A stretch of DNA of 64,000 nucleotides from Musa acuminata AAA Group (lineage: Eukaryota; Streptophyta; Magnoliopsida; Zingiberales; Musaceae): positions 17,942,001-18,006,000 of the forward strand of contig NC_088327.1 in NCBI RefSeq assembly GCF_036884655.1, written 5' to 3'. Under the pieces are notes generated by a model. That model worked only from the letters and a program-made list of their open reading frames with translations, ran no database searches and was not told the origin of the DNA. Shown here in pieces: positions 1-11,231 of the stretch (positions are counted from its first letter, which is position 1; each line of letters starts with the position of its first letter). A program made the translations under genes and the position numbers.

Positions 1-255
1 ACTTCCAATCTCCTTAGCACAATATATGATCGTTCGGCCCGATGCCCGAATTCACGGTACGAAGCCTTCTATCAATACGTCGACCTTCGGCCCCATGACC
101 AATCTTCTAACATGTTCATTCCGGCCCAACGTCCGATTCTTCCTGCTTTAATCAATTTACATCTCCTTGTTCGAAGCTAGTCTTGCGTCACTCAAAACAC
201 AGATTAGATCATAAACTTATCAATTGATTTCATCATCAAAATCCGAGATTCAACA
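1..255 (-). mobile_element. 3' LTR end of a pol-deleted SIRE-like copia element (window edge)
   Basis: The sequence matches the outer part of the LTRs elsewhere in the window read on the minus strand and ends GAGATTCAACA, the complement of the TGTTGAATC LTR start. A pyrimidine stretch follows at 256-273, the complement of a polypurine tract. The rest of the LTR lies left of the window. Confidence 0.8.
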
Positions 256-423
256 ATCTTCTCCTTTTTTATAACAACAATCAATTAATGATGGAATTTA
301 AACTAAACTCCCCCTATCAATATACCATATTGATAGAACTTTTGAATTTAATAAATCATATGCATAATTTTAAATTATCAAGGGATAACATGCATGATTT
401 AAAAATTCAAATCATCATCATAA

Positions 424-457
424 CTTCTCTCCTTTTGTCATCAACAAAAAGGAGAAG
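424..457. repeat. Inverted repeat (34 nt)
   Basis: Arms CTTCTC... and ...GGAGAAG pair around a short CATCA loop. The same element recurs at 9191-9226, 16644-16677, 21145-21178, 29893-29926, 46512-46545 and 62267-62300, always in the 3' non-coding part of this copia superfamily. Confidence 0.75.
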
Positions 458-479
458 TGCAACTAGCAAGTTTTTGTGA

Positions 480-760
480 TATGCAAACTAGTAATTTAAC
501 AAGCTTTTCATCACTTTAGAGCATGCAAGCTAGCAAGTTTTAGAGATGTGCAAGTTTAGCATTTCTTTGCTTCTTGAGATGGGCAAGATAGCACGTTTCT
601 TCTCTTGAGATTGCAAGCGAGCAATTCTTGCTTTTCTTTTGAGATAAGTTTACAAGTTTTGCTTCTTGAGATGGGCAAGATAGTAATTTTTGCTTCCTTT
701 TGCAATGTGCATGCTAGCAATTTTTCTTTTCTTTACAATGTGCAAGCTACCAAGACTTTC
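480..760 (-). repeat. Degenerate tandem repeat of GCTAGC-type units
   Basis: Units resembling GCAAGCTAGCAATTTTTGCT recur every 30-45 bases with much drift. Equivalent arrays occur at about 16690-17200, 21240-21600, 29400-29790 and 46100-46420. Confidence 0.6.
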
Positions 761-1794
761 TCCCTCTATGTTATTGTCAAAAAAAGAATGGAAGAATACA
801 ATATTGTAATTCTTTTTCCTTTACATCAATTTTCAAATTATGACAAAGATAAATTTATATTAAAATTTTAATTATAAAAAATGAAAGATCAAGTCATGAA
901 TACTAAAAGACCATGTATCATTTTTGACAAATCTCTTCTTTTGTAGATAGAAGGAATGATAGGAAATGATCTTGATTAAAAAAGAAAACTCTAAGTCATA
1001 AAAATCGAGATATCAAGATCATGATCTGAAAAATGTATAAGAAGGGTTTATGCATTTGGGAGATTTAACATTCAAGCTAGTACTTTTGGTTTTCTTGAGA
1101 TGCTAGCAATTTTCTTTCTCTCCTTTGTCATTGTAAGAAAGAAGAAGAGGAGAATAATACAAAGGTGTAAATGTTCAAATCATCACATGAAAGATATCAA
1201 TAAAATTTAATTTGTGATGAAGAATATAATTTATGAATACAAGGGAGTCTTATGAAATATATCTCAAGTTGTGAATATCGAGAAAAATAATCATAACTCA
1301 TTTTGATAAGTGTCCTCTTTAGTAAAAAGAGAGAATTATATGAGAACAAATAATAAGAGATCTTGATAAAATAAATTTTCTTAAGTTATACATGTCAAGG
1401 AATCAAGAACATGATTTGGATAAAAATTTATTCAAATTCAAATAATCAAAATCATCAAAATCACTTTCTTAATTCAAGAGATAACATAAAACAGATTCAT
1501 CATTAGGAATCACTTGTTGTAAAATAGAAAGGCATTAGAGATATTTTCAAGAAAAATGCATTCTCCCCTTTTTGTTTCAATTTAAGTGATTTGATTTCAT
1601 ACAAGCATGTCTAAGTTTTTTATCCTAAATCAAAACATGCATCATCGTTTAAAACAAAAAAATAGAAAATTATCATAAAACTCATCAAGATCAATAAGCT
1701 ATAAATCAGAAAAATCATCATGACTTCAAATCATCATGTATAATTAAATAATTAAATCATCAAGCATGATTTCATTAAACATAAAGCATTTTAA

Positions 1795-2480
1795 AAATCA
1801 TTTTGTTTTGGCTAGTGAGCTTTGTGAAGTGTGTTGGATCTCCGGTCATAAGCTTTGAGCATCCACTATTAAGATTTTTGCTCTTAGCTTTCGATTGTAG
1901 ATATTTCTACATGAAAGGTGAGTTTCCTTTGTACCCATTTGACTTTAGTCCCTCATGGTTAGATATATCTATCTTGATTTTTGGCATAGGATCATTTATG
2001 GTTTCTTTTGGAATCCAAACTAATTTATACAATCTATACTTAAATGGATATTTATATACAAAATATCCACACCTACCACAAAAATTACATTTATTTTCAT
2101 AGGAAACATATAATATGGGTCTTTTAACAAAAGTGATTGGTTTTTGTTGAGTGTTACTCACAAAGTCGATTCCTTTCTTTCTACGAACATGACTCTTATT
2201 TACAATAATCATATTTAAATATTTGCTACCGATTTTAAATTTATCTAACCTTTGTTGTAATAGCAAATTTTCCTTTTTGTATGAGTCTAATTTTTCACCG
2301 TTAGTGCAAGGAATTAATATGCAATTATTATACTCATTTTTTAATTTTTCAAATTCACAAGCAAGAGAAGCATGATCCTTTTTTAGTAATTTCAAATTTT
2401 TACCGACTAATTTAAATTCATCATATAAAAATTGAATGCATCAAATAATTCATTATAAGGAAATGACATTTCAGTTGAGT
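1795..2480 (-). pseudogene. SIRE-like gag-pol remnant: coiled linker, broken zinc knuckle, start of protease
   Basis: The open stretch 2395-1907 encodes a lysine- and glutamate-rich linker followed by CNFCGRCGYFVYKYPFK. This aligns with the CCHC knuckle CNFCCKFGHKTYKC of the copia at 7507-15510, but the His and the last Cys are both Tyr here. Further downstream on the minus strand, near 1850-1800, is a protease remnant containing NSGCSKLMTGDPTHF, matching the copia protease motif DSGCSRHMTGDP with the catalytic Asp changed to Asn. Homology to pol stops at about 1795, where 3' non-coding sequence begins, so integrase, reverse transcriptase and RNase H are missing. This is a deletion derivative, not an assembly edge. 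Confidence 0.75.
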
Positions 2481-3380
2481 CATTTACCTCATTGTCAAGA
2501 GCCATCAAAGCGAAGTTCGCCACTTCGTCTTCATCGGTTTGCTCCTCGTCTTCGGATGCACTCGTTTTGTCCCAAGTCACCTTGAGTGCTTTCTTCTTTT
2601 TAAGTTCGTTTTTATTCTTTGATTCTTATTTTAAGAACTTTTTAAGCTTCATTAGGAGTTCAAAGTCATCATCACTTGAACTTTTGCTCGATTGGTCTTC
2701 TTAAGTTTCAAGTGCCAAATCCTTCTTGTTCTTTTAAAGGTTGTTCTTAAGTTCTTCATGTGCATTGTATGTCATTTCGTGATCATCGAAGACCTAATAA
2801 GTTTTTTGAGTGGAAAGTTGTTCAAGTCCTTGGCTTCTTGAATTGCAGTTACTTTAGGATCCTAACTCTTTGGAAGATATCTTAATACCTTGTTAACGAG
2901 TTCAAAATTAGAAAAACATTTATCAAGTGCTTTTAAACCATTGACGACATCCATAAAATGGGTGTATATGTCTCCAATGGTTTCGCTTGGTTTCATATGA
3001 AATAACTCAAAATCATGTATCAAAATATTTATCTTAAAATCTTTAACTCTACTTGTGCCTTCATGTGTAGTTTCAAGAGTGTGCCAAATGTTATGTGCAT
3101 TTTCGCATATAGAAACCCGATTAAATTCAGTTTTGTCTAGAGCACAAAATAAAGCATTCATTGCTTTAGCATTCAAAGAAAAAGTTTTCTTCTTCAAATA
3201 ATTTCATTCATTCATTGGATTAGAAGACTTTTCAAAACCATATTCGATAATATTCCATAAATTTAAATACAAAGAACGTAAAAAAACTCTCATTCGAGTT
3301 TTTCAATAAGTGTAGTCTGTCCCATTGAACATAGGAGGACAAATGAGAGAGTGAACTTATTAAAAGTTGAAAAAAGCTAT
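2481..3380 (-). pseudogene. gag: SIRE-like copia gag (degenerate)
   Basis: This would be the capsid protein that packages element RNA in cytoplasmic particles. The best open stretch, 3197-2862, carries the copia gag (UBN2, PF14223-type) core with LNAKAMNALFCALDK, HEGTSRVKDFKINIL and NKVLRYLPKS, followed by a stop where relatives read SWDPKVTAIQEAKDL. The N-terminal part is recognisable in other frames up to about 3380, where the expected start codon has become ATA. Frameshifts and stops make it non-functional. Its C-terminal end near 2500 keeps a GAG|GTAA sequence found at the same place in relatives. Confidence 0.8.
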
Positions 3381-3416
3381 CTCTCTTGGAAGTTAAACCA
3401 AACAGAGAGAAACTGG

Positions 3417-3429
3417 CTTTGATACCAAC
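3417..3429 (-). promoter_or_regulatory. Primer-binding site (initiator tRNA-Met type)
   Basis: The complement of CTTTGATACCAA reads TTGGTATCAAAG, one change from the common plant motif TTGGTATCAGAG. It lies directly inside the 5' LTR that begins at 3430. Confidence 0.8.
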
Positions 3430-3936
3430 TGTTAGGACCGTGTCGGCACTAAGAGGGGAGGGGGGGTGAATTAGTGCTTATGTAAAACTTACATCAATTT
3501 AAAAACTTATGTTCGATGAAAACCGATATCGGAAAAGAATGCTTGACTTAGAGTAAGTGAACTAAGTAATTAACTCAAAAAGTAATAGCAATGATAATGA
3601 AAAGTATAATTGAAATTGCATACCGAGTTTATAGTGGTTTGGTTGTCGTGGCCTATGTCCACTCTTGATTCCTCTTTCGTCGAGGCCACCGGCATCCACT
3701 AACGGTCTTCTTTCAATGGGCAAAGACCAACTACCCTCTTACAACTCTTTCTCATTTTCATAGGTTTAGGAGAGAACCTTTACACTCCTCTTTTATAAGT
3801 GTTCCCACACACACCTCCCTTAGGACTATCACTAAGCTCTTGGAGGAGGGATTCTAAACTTAAAAGAGTTTGCAACCTTGGAATCACATAGTTTTTGCTC
3901 TATTTTCATGTGTATTCCAAACAGGAATTTGTGGAG

Positions 3937-3944
3937 TATTTATA
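3937..3944 (-). promoter_or_regulatory. LTR TATA box
   Basis: TATTTATA on the plus strand, TATAAATA on the minus strand, at the position conserved in all LTRs of this superfamily. Confidence 0.65.
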
Positions 3945-4003
3945 GACCCCAAATCACTTCAAAACTTGGAGTCAAAATTTAAATCCCTAGGTTTTCGAGG
4001 TAC

Positions 4004-4275
4004 TGTCGGTACCACCGCTTTCCAGTTTGACACTGAACGGTACCACTGCCCAATCTAACGGTACCATCACCTAACACACTAACACTGTGCGGTACCATCG
4101 CCAAGTCTTACAGTACCACTACTTGACAAAGTCTTGAAGACTATGTCTAGGCAGTACCACTTCCTAGTCTAGCGGTGCCACCACCTAACACACTGTCACT
4201 AGGTGGTACCACCGCCTAACAGCCTCGGAGATCAGGTTTTTTGAGTTTTTCAACTCACAGGCGGTTTCACCACCT
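4004..4275 (-). repeat. Array of GGCGGTACCACCGCC-like palindromes in the LTR
   Basis: Several diverged units built on GGCGGTACC and its complement, separated by 15-30 bases, upstream of the LTR TATA box. GC-rich within an AT-rich element. Confidence 0.75.
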
Positions 4276-4287
4276 GTTTTGGTTGTG

Positions 4288-4680
4288 TGTTAGCACTCTA
4301 GCTAGGAGAGTCCTAATTAAGAGGGGCATTCATGTAAAACATATCTTGTCGACCCCTATTAAATAGGTGAAGAGGCAGGCTAGGGTTAGGAGGTTGTTTC
4401 TTAGATAAGAATTAGGAGTTATAAAATAATAGGAGTCTTAAGTAGGAGTCCTATTAGGAGTTGGTTAGAAGTATGAGTTTTGAGTAGGGGTCCTATTAGG
4501 AGTTGGGGTTTAAAAGCCCTATAAATAGCCATATATTCATCCTTTTTTCTCAAGTAATAGATGAATCTTTTCTGCAGCCTTTGTGCAGCAACTTGGAGGA
4601 AGCAACCCCTATAGAGTTCCAAGGAGGCTGATCCCCTAAAGTGATCAACCCCAAGCTTAGAATATGTAAGGGTTCTATCA
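4288..4680 (+). mobile_element. Gypsy 5' LTR
   Basis: Starts TGTTAGCACTCTAGC and ends GGGTTCTATCA just before the primer site; 393 bp. A TATA box is at 4520-4527. It matches 33815-34117 and, in reverse, the LTRs at 35512-35892 and 40523-40929. Confidence 0.85.
4520..4527 (+). promoter_or_regulatory. Gypsy LTR TATA box
   Basis: TATAAATA in the context CCCTATAAATAGCC, conserved in the 3' LTR at 34047-34054 and in the minus-strand relative at 35669-35676 and 40676-40683. Confidence 0.65.
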
Positions 4681-4697
4681 CTTGGTATTAGAGTAGC
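4681..4697 (+). promoter_or_regulatory. Gypsy primer-binding site (tRNA-Met)
   Basis: CTTGGTATTAGAGTAGC immediately follows the 5' LTR and matches the TGGTATCAGAGC motif with a few changes. Confidence 0.75.
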
Positions 4698-4737
4698 ATT
4701 CTTGGCATCTAGCTACCCTTCCACAGCCATCTATCAT

Positions 4738-5071
4738 CCCTCCACAGCCGCCCAAAGCAATTCTCACAATTGCTTCAAAGATCATCGCCGAATACCGTTG
4801 TCATCTCTACCACCATAGATCATCCTTTGATCTCCCTATGAATTCCAACAGGTTCTGATTTCCTACCTTGTTGCTGCTGCAATTTAGTTATCCTTATTAA
4901 AAAATTCAGCCCTCCATAGCCGCCCAATGCAATTCTCACAATTGCTTAAAAGATCATCGCCGAATTCCGCCATCATCTCCACCACCATGAATCATCCTTT
5001 GATCTCCCCATGAATTGCAATAGGTTCTAGTTTCCTACCTTACTGCTACTACAATTTAGTTATCCTTATTT
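4738..5071 (+). repeat. Direct duplication, about 172 bp, in the gypsy 5' leader
   Basis: The block starting CCCTCCACAGCCGCCCAA at 4738 is repeated at 4910 with scattered substitutions. The leader up to 5389 shows no coding sequence. Confidence 0.8.
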
Positions 5072-5389
5072 TTTTAAAAAAATGTTCCTATATTTCTACA
5101 TAAACTTTTCATCGCAAAGTTATCATCTCTACGATGAAAAATACACTATAGAATTCCAACTATATAGCACAATCTGTTTGATCTTGCTACTGTAGTTTTT
5201 CTCTCTAAATCTCTACGAAATTTTTATGATAGCTTTGACACTTCCTAATAGTAGATTTTCCTTTAGTTTTGTTAAAAAATTATTAATATAAACCACTAGT
5301 CTTTTATGTCCAAATTGCCACACTTTAGACGTAAAAACTACTGTAGTACCTTTCCGTGATCCTCAATTCTTTCGAACCTTCCATCACCC

Positions 5390-6117
5390 ATGCCATTAAC
5401 CCATCAACATAAAAAAGACAGGGACATCTCTGATCTACAGGCATATGCTATGGATTCTCAAGATCCAATTGATGCCAAATTTGAAGGATGGGAATCTCGG
5501 ATTAAACTGAGGTTTGTATCGTGCTTGGAGGACAAATTGCATGCTTTGTTTGTAGAATTCAGAATTGGACAACCGCCGAGTCCAACCAAATTTCAGTGAG
5601 GAGAGAGTTCAGAGAGGCCTTCAGAGAGGGAGGGACAGCCCTCAAACATGCTACAGCCACGCATGAGGGTGGACTTCCTGAGATGGGAAGAAGGAGACCC
5701 GGCGGGGTTAATTTCGTGCGTCGAATGTTACTTTCGCTACTACCAAATGTCAGCTGATGCTATGGTGGAAATTACTATCATTCACCTTGAAGGAGATGCT
5801 ATTCAATGGTATAATTGGCTGGAATACAATCATGGGGCTCCAACGTGGAATCAATTTAAGAACGCACTACTGAATCATTTCAGACCTACGGAGTGTGAAA
5901 ATATGGATGGCCAACTCGCAAAGATTCAACAAACCTCTACGATTCAAGAGCACCAAACTAGGTTTAAAAAGCTATCCTACATTGCTTGTGATTAGACTGA
6001 CTATCAATTGTTAGGAATATTCATCGAATGACTTAAGCCAGAGATAAAAGGGGAGGTTAAGGTGCGGTTGCCCCATACCGTGACAATTGTCATTTCTTTC
6101 GCCCAAATACAAGAAGA
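5390..6117 (+). pseudogene. gag: Gypsy gag
   Basis: Encodes the structural Gag. The start at 5390 (MPLTHQHKKDRDISDLQAYA) matches the minus-strand relative, which begins MPLTRQQKRDLNIIDLEAYT. The reading frame continues past an in-frame TGA at 5597-5599 into the retrotransposon gag core: MRVDFLRWEEGDPAGLISCV, the segment around AIQWYNWLEYNHGAPTW, and QFKNALLNHFRPTE. A TAG follows at 5993-5995, another stop shortly after, then a shift of frame near 6110. Gag cannot be made intact. It is followed directly by the zinc-knuckle and protease region. Confidence 0.85.
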
Positions 6118-6760
6118 ATGGCTCAACCAAGATGCTTAGAGGATGAGAACCTCTCTAGGCCTGTGGCATATAAACCTCCTTCTTCTCCCAGCCGTCCTTC
6201 ACTACCAACAAATTTGACAAGAGAAGGACTACATGACCAATCAGCACGTCTTTGTTGGCATTACAACGAGCCGTGGAACTATAATCATCGCTACAAAAGG
6301 GGCTGCCTCCTATTGAATGAACCACTTGAAGACATGGAGGAGGAGATCTAGGAGCATGAGGAAGAGGTTGCAGATGAAGAACAGTAGCCGGTTGATATTA
6401 CGATGCATGCCCTTGCCGATTACACGAACCCGCAAACGACGAAAATGGGAGGACTTCTGAAGCAACAACCTATCGCCATTCTTATTGACACCGGGAGCAC
6501 TAATAATTTTATGAACAAAAAGGTTATTGTCCGGATGGCCATAACTATCGAGAATTGCACCAGGTTTGACATTAAGGTCGTCGACAAACGAATTTGAAGT
6601 GTGATCATAGGTGCCCGCGGGTGAAACTATTGCTGCAGGATCAAGAGATAATTGCATATTTATTCCTCCTTCCTCTTGATGATTATGAGGTCATGCTCGG
6701 CATCGAATGGATGACGTTATTAGATGACATTTCCTAAAATTTTATGAAACTAATTATGAA
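6118..6760 (+). pseudogene. Gypsy zinc-knuckle-like segment and aspartic protease
   Basis: The first part contains CWHYNEPWNYNHRYKRGCLL, a knuckle-like segment in which a regular CCHC is not complete. It is closed by stops at 6349 and 6387 in the same frame. The protease follows: AILIDTGSTNNFMNKKV near 6475-6525 has the catalytic D-T/S-G triad of retropepsins, which cleave the polyprotein. A stop at 6597 and a frameshift separate this from the C-terminal protease segment (PLDDYEVMLGIEWM, around 6675-6715). Coding sequence is cut at 6812 by the insertion and resumes at 23206. Confidence 0.8.
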
Positions 6761-6812
6761 ATTTTACAGTAAAGGGAAACAGGTGATACTACACGGGAAA
6801 CGTGGGGGCGAC

Positions 6813-7506
6813 TGTTAGGATCGGGGTAGGCACTAAGAGGGGGAGTGAATTAGTGCAGCGGTAAAATCACATCTTCAAAAACTTTCGTATGATAAAATCG
6901 ATTTTCAACGTAAAATCGTTTCATAAATATATTAACTTGAAACACATATATAAACGTATTGAAGGCAGTAAGCTATTAAAGAGGTTTGCAGTATGTAAAT
7001 GGCAGGAAGTAAATGCAAAATAGAGTTTAGAGTGGTTCGGTCAATGTGACCTACATCCACTTTCGGCTTCCTCCTCCAACGAGGTCACCAGCGTCCCCTA
7101 GAGGCTTTCCTTCAATAGACGAAGGCCAAACACCTTTTACACCCCTCTTCTCCTTTTCATGGGTTTAGTAGACAACCCTTACAAGCACTCATACTCCTCT
7201 TACAGAATTCTAAACTTAGAGTGGAGGAGGGAATTCTAGAGAGATTGCAGCAGCGTGTTCTCACTTTTGAATACTTTGTGCTTGTGTGCTTTAATCATGG
7301 ATAAGAGGGATATTTATAGACTTCAAGTTGTTTCAAACTTGGAGCCTAAAACTCTCCCATCCCGGGTTCCCCGAGCACGGGCTGAAGCATTGCCTACGTT
7401 GGGCGGTACCACCGCCCAGTGTCAATCTGACTAACACTGCCCTAGGTGGTACCACCGCCTAGGGCTAGCAGTACCACCGCCTAAGGCTAGTAGTACCACC
7501 GCCTAG
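6813..7506 (-). mobile_element. Left LTR of the tandem, first part
   Basis: Starts TGTTAGGATCGGGG. TATA box on the minus strand at 7311-7318. It runs into the palindromic array and is cut at 7506 by the copia insertion; it resumes at 15516 after the duplicated CCTAG. Confidence 0.85.
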
Positions 7507-8729
7507 TGTTAGGATCGGAGCAGTACAATCTGTCGAACAAAGTTGTGAATTAGTGCAGCGGATTAAAACATCGGTTTCGACAAATCTTTCGTACGATAAA
7601 AATCGAACTCGAAAGTGCTTAACATGAAAGCGTATTCACAAAGTTGTGCAGCAAAGGTAATGAGGAAATAAAGCAAGTAAGAAGGTTTACAATAATGTAA
7701 ATAGCAGTAATAAAATGCAAACCAGAGATTACGCCGATTTTAAAGTAGTTCGGTCAAATGACCTACATCCACTTGCGAGGCCCCTCTTCGATGAGGCTCC
7801 CACCTTCCACTAGCAAATCTCTTGAAGGGGAAGGGTAAATACCCCTCTTACAACTTTTTACAAGCGGTTCACTCTCTTACAGATTTTCAGCAAGAAAGGA
7901 GGTGAACACTAGCAAATTGAAAACAAGACTAGCTAAGACTTTTCTAAGACCTTTCTCTCAATCAATTGCTTCTCGAAAAGTTGTAATCTCAGCTGAAATT
8001 AGAGGGGTCTTTATAGGCCTCAACAGGATTCAAATTTGGGCTTCAAAATTTGAATTCTCTTTGGTTTCCGATGCTGGCGGTGCCATCGCCTGTCAGTGTC
8101 TGACACTGATAGTGGACTGGCGGTGCCACTACCCAGCCAAGCGGTGCCACTGCCCAGCTCTTGGGTGCTGGGCGGTGCAACCGCCCAGTCTGGCTGTGCC
8201 ACCGCCAGACCCTCCAGTTCACTAGTTGGGCTTTAAATTTAGCCCAAACTAAGTCTAATTTTGGGCCTAGTTGGCCCCTAACCAGGATATAGGATTATCT
8301 CTTAATCCTAATCCTAATTACATGTGAACTACATAACAAAAAACATCCTAAGCAAGTTTTCAACCGTGAACGTCGAGTCTTGTTCCGGCGAGCTTTCCGA
8401 CGAACTTCTTCCGACGGACTCCCAGCAAGCTCCCGATCTTGTGATGACTTTAACGAGTAGCCGAGCCATCTCAGTGATCTCCGCGAACCTCCGATGATCT
8501 CTTCGGCGAACTTCCAAAAATTTGGACAGGTTCTCGATTTCTTCTCGGTTGGTTCCGGCAGCATCTCCGACGATTCTTCGGACTCTTAAACGTCCATCGA
8601 ACTTGACTCCGGTATTCTTGCTTTGTGTTTTCTGGTTATCGTAGTTAATCTTGCACACTTAACTCAATAATATGGATTAGATCAATTAACCCATCAATTG
8701 ATTTTATCATCAAAATTAAAGATTCAACA
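7507..8729 (-). mobile_element. 3' LTR of the SIRE-like copia
   Basis: Begins TGTTAGGATCGGAG on the plus strand and ends AAAGATTCAACA, 1223 bp. Its terminal 60 bases differ from the 5' LTR (14307-15510), but the rest is closely similar. TATA-like TCTTTATA at 8008-8015. Confidence 0.9.
8073..8215 (-). repeat. Palindromic array in the copia 3' LTR
   Basis: Includes a strong hairpin at 8168-8188 with arms CTGGGCGGT and ACCGCCCAG around GCA, plus several GGCGGTGCCAC units. Confidence 0.8.
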
Positions 8730-9717
8730 ATCTCCCCCTTTTTGATGATGACAATCGATTGATGACGGAGTTAAACATAACTCCCCCTATCTATATGCCA
8801 TATTATGAGAAGATAAAAACACTTAAATTCCATCCCATTGAATTCAAGCATAAACCGATAAGTTCTAACCATTGAACTTATCGTTATTCTCATTAAGCAA
8901 TAGTAAATACAAAACTTCGATTAAAATTATTTTCAAGTCGAATGATAAGAGTCAATTTTTACTACGACAGGAGATAAAGATTTTCAACATGAATTTCATG
9001 ATATAGATGTAAGGCATGCTTTCAATATGATTAATCAATCTTACGATATTCTCAAAGATTTTGCAAGGCATATAAGACATTCGTATTATACAATCTCTTG
9101 TAATTCGTATAAGTCATGTTATCGATGCGCATAAGACATTTTTATTAAGTCATACTATCGAAATAGTATAAGTTCATCACTTAGTCATCACTTCTCCCCC
9201 TTTGTCATCAACAAAAAAGGGAATGAGACTTTTAGCACTTAACATGTGATTATAACATCAGGAATTCAGCATTGATCATACAAAAATTTATCATTCAAAA
9301 TTAAGTATGCTAAAATATTTACGCAGAGTTCATCTTAAAGGAAAATTCAACATTCATCCATTTTATCAAATCTCTTCTTTCTATAAATAATAAAAATTGT
9401 AGGTGTACAAAGAAGAGATTGTGATTAAAAAATTTCAAGTAGTAACTCCAATAAGTCAAGATCATAATTCGAATACAAACTCATTCAAATTTATTCAAAT
9501 CGTCAACTTGAAACTCATAATCAAGCCATCAAAATCAATTTCGAGATTCATAAAATATCATAAAATCATTAATCTTGATCAGATGGGAGCGGTGTTTGAC
9601 TCAAGATAGGATAAGGTAATTTAACGTATCATTTAGAATCGAAAGAGAAGGATCAAATTCACCGAGGAACGGAGGATGAAAAACTTTTACGGAAAATCCA
9701 TTCAAACAAGTTTATTC
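8730..9717 (-). other. Polypurine tract and 3' non-coding region of the SIRE-like copia
   Basis: The polypurine tract (complement of ATCTCCCCCTTTTTGATGA) touches the LTR. Hairpin-forming GAGTTAAAC/AACTCC sequences follow, and the inverted repeat at 9191-9226. The rest is AT-rich with no coding similarity. Unlike the gag-only elements it lacks an obvious GCTAGC-type repeat block. Confidence 0.75.
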
Positions 9718-11230
9718 TTAGGGACAATTTAACATACCTAATTCCCTTCTAATTAATTCAAATTGATCTTCATTCAAAGCTTTTGTAAATATATCTGCTA
9801 ATTGATGCTTTGTGTCAATGAATTCTAGAACAACATCATTGTTAAAGACATGATCGCGTATGAAATGATGCCTAACGTCGATGTGCTTAGTTCTAGAGTG
9901 CTGAATTGGATTTTTAGTAAGACATATGGCACTAGTATTATCACATTTTATGGGAACGTTTTGAAGTGAATTCCATAGTCTTCTAATGTATTTTTCATCC
10001 AAACAACTTGTGCACAGCATGCACATGCAGCAATGTATTCGGCTTCCGCCGTAGATAGTGCAACTGAATTTTGTTTCTTGGAAGTCCAAGAAACTTGTGC
10101 ATGTCCTAAAAATTGGCATGTTCCGGATGTACTTTTTCTATCTATCCTGCATCCGCCAAAATCGGCATCTGCATAAGCTATTAAATCGAATTTTTCAGAT
10201 TTTGGATACCATAATCCTAAATTTAGAGTTCCTTTAAGATACCTAAATATTCTTTTAACACTCTTAAGATGAGATAATTTAGGATTAGATTGAAACCTAG
10301 CACAAAGTCCTACACTAAACATAATATCCGGTCTAGTCGCGGTGAGGTAGAGTAGACTACATATCATTCCCCTATATGTTTTTTGATCAAAATTTTTACT
10401 ATTTTCATCCATATCTAACTTAGTTGAAGTACTCATAGGGGTGTTTATTGCTTTCGAAGTATCCATGTTAAATCGTATTAACAATTCTAATGTATATTTA
10501 GATTGGTTAAGAAATATACCATCACTAAGTTGTTTGATTTGTAATCCCAAAAAGAAAGTTAATTCACCCATTAAACTCATTTCAAATTCATGACTCATAC
10601 ATTTGGCAAATGATTCACATAGTGATTCATCCGAAGAGCCAAAAATAATATTGTCAACATAAATTTGCACAAGAAGAAAATTATTTTCAAAATGTTTGAT
10701 AAATAATGTAGTATCAACCTTGCCTTTGGTAAATTTATTTAAAATAAGAAAGGAACAAAGCCTTTCATACCAAGCTCTAGGAGCTTGTTTCAAGCCATAG
10801 AGAGCCTTAGTCAATTTGAATACATGATTAAGAAGAAGAGAATTTTTAAATCTGGGAGGTTGTTCAACATATACTTCTTCGGAAATAAAACCATTCAAGA
10901 AAGCACTTTTGACATCCATTTGAAACAGTTTAAAATTATTACTACTAGCATAGGCAAGGAGCATCCTTATGGCTTCTAATCGAGCCACGGGAGCGAAGGT
11001 TTCTTCGTAATCGATACCTTCTTCTTGGTTGAAACCTTTGGCCACTAATCTAGCCTTGTTTCTACCCACGATACCATTTTCGTCTTGCTTGTTTCTAAAG
11101 ACCCATTTAGTACCAATAACTAAATGGTCACTAGGTCTAGGAACAAGCTTCCATACCTTATTCCTCTCAAATTGATTTAATTCCTCTTACATTGCAATAA
11201 CCCAAAAATCATCTTTTATGGTCTCGTCAA
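9718..11230 (-). pseudogene. pol: Copia reverse transcriptase and RNase H
   Basis: These domains would copy element RNA into DNA and degrade the template strand. The main open stretch (11069-9948, 373 residues) starts in the fingers of RT ([20 protein letters not shown]) and contains [24 protein letters not shown] and, at residues 137-145, YVDNIIFGS. The second catalytic Asp of YVDD is Asn (codon 10650-10652). RNase H follows, with AYADADFGG and [11 protein letters not shown] retaining its acidic residues. A one-base loss in an A-run near 9960 shifts frame; the last 80 residues ([12 protein letters not shown] to FELIRRELGMLNCP) continue in another frame to a stop at 9718. The N-terminal link to integrase has stops at about 11190 and 11232. 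Confidence 0.9.
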
Positions 11231-11231
11231 T

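Larger units (their letters stand above)
256..1794 (-). other. 3' non-coding internal region of the left-edge element
   Basis: AT-rich DNA between the polypurine tract and the remains of pol. No recognisable coding sequence. It carries the same landmarks as the gag-only elements: hairpin-forming sequence at about 290-345, the inverted repeat at 424-457, and degenerate GCAAGCTAGCAA-type repeats at about 480-760. Short ORFs here (288-479, 605-871) have no family resemblance and are treated as chance. Confidence 0.7.
3430..4287 (-). mobile_element. 5' LTR of the left-edge element, interrupted at 4287
   Basis: Starts TGTTAGGACCG, the complement of an LTR end, next to a primer-binding site. A TATA box on the minus strand lies at 3937-3944, followed (upstream in LTR terms) by a palindromic array. 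The LTR stops abruptly at 4288 where the gypsy LTR starts. The likely continuation is 34118-34507. Confidence 0.8.

Noticed and set aside
9403..9609. ORF 9403-9609 and the related minus-strand ORF 28198-28428, which share an MYKEEIVIKK start
   Set aside because: The similarity is at the DNA level in related 3' non-coding regions; low-complexity composition and absence elsewhere make coding unlikely.
8730..9717. Env-like ORF after pol, as in some SIRE elements
   Set aside because: The region between RNase H and the 3' LTR has no ORF longer than about 70 codons and no membrane-like segment that stands out.
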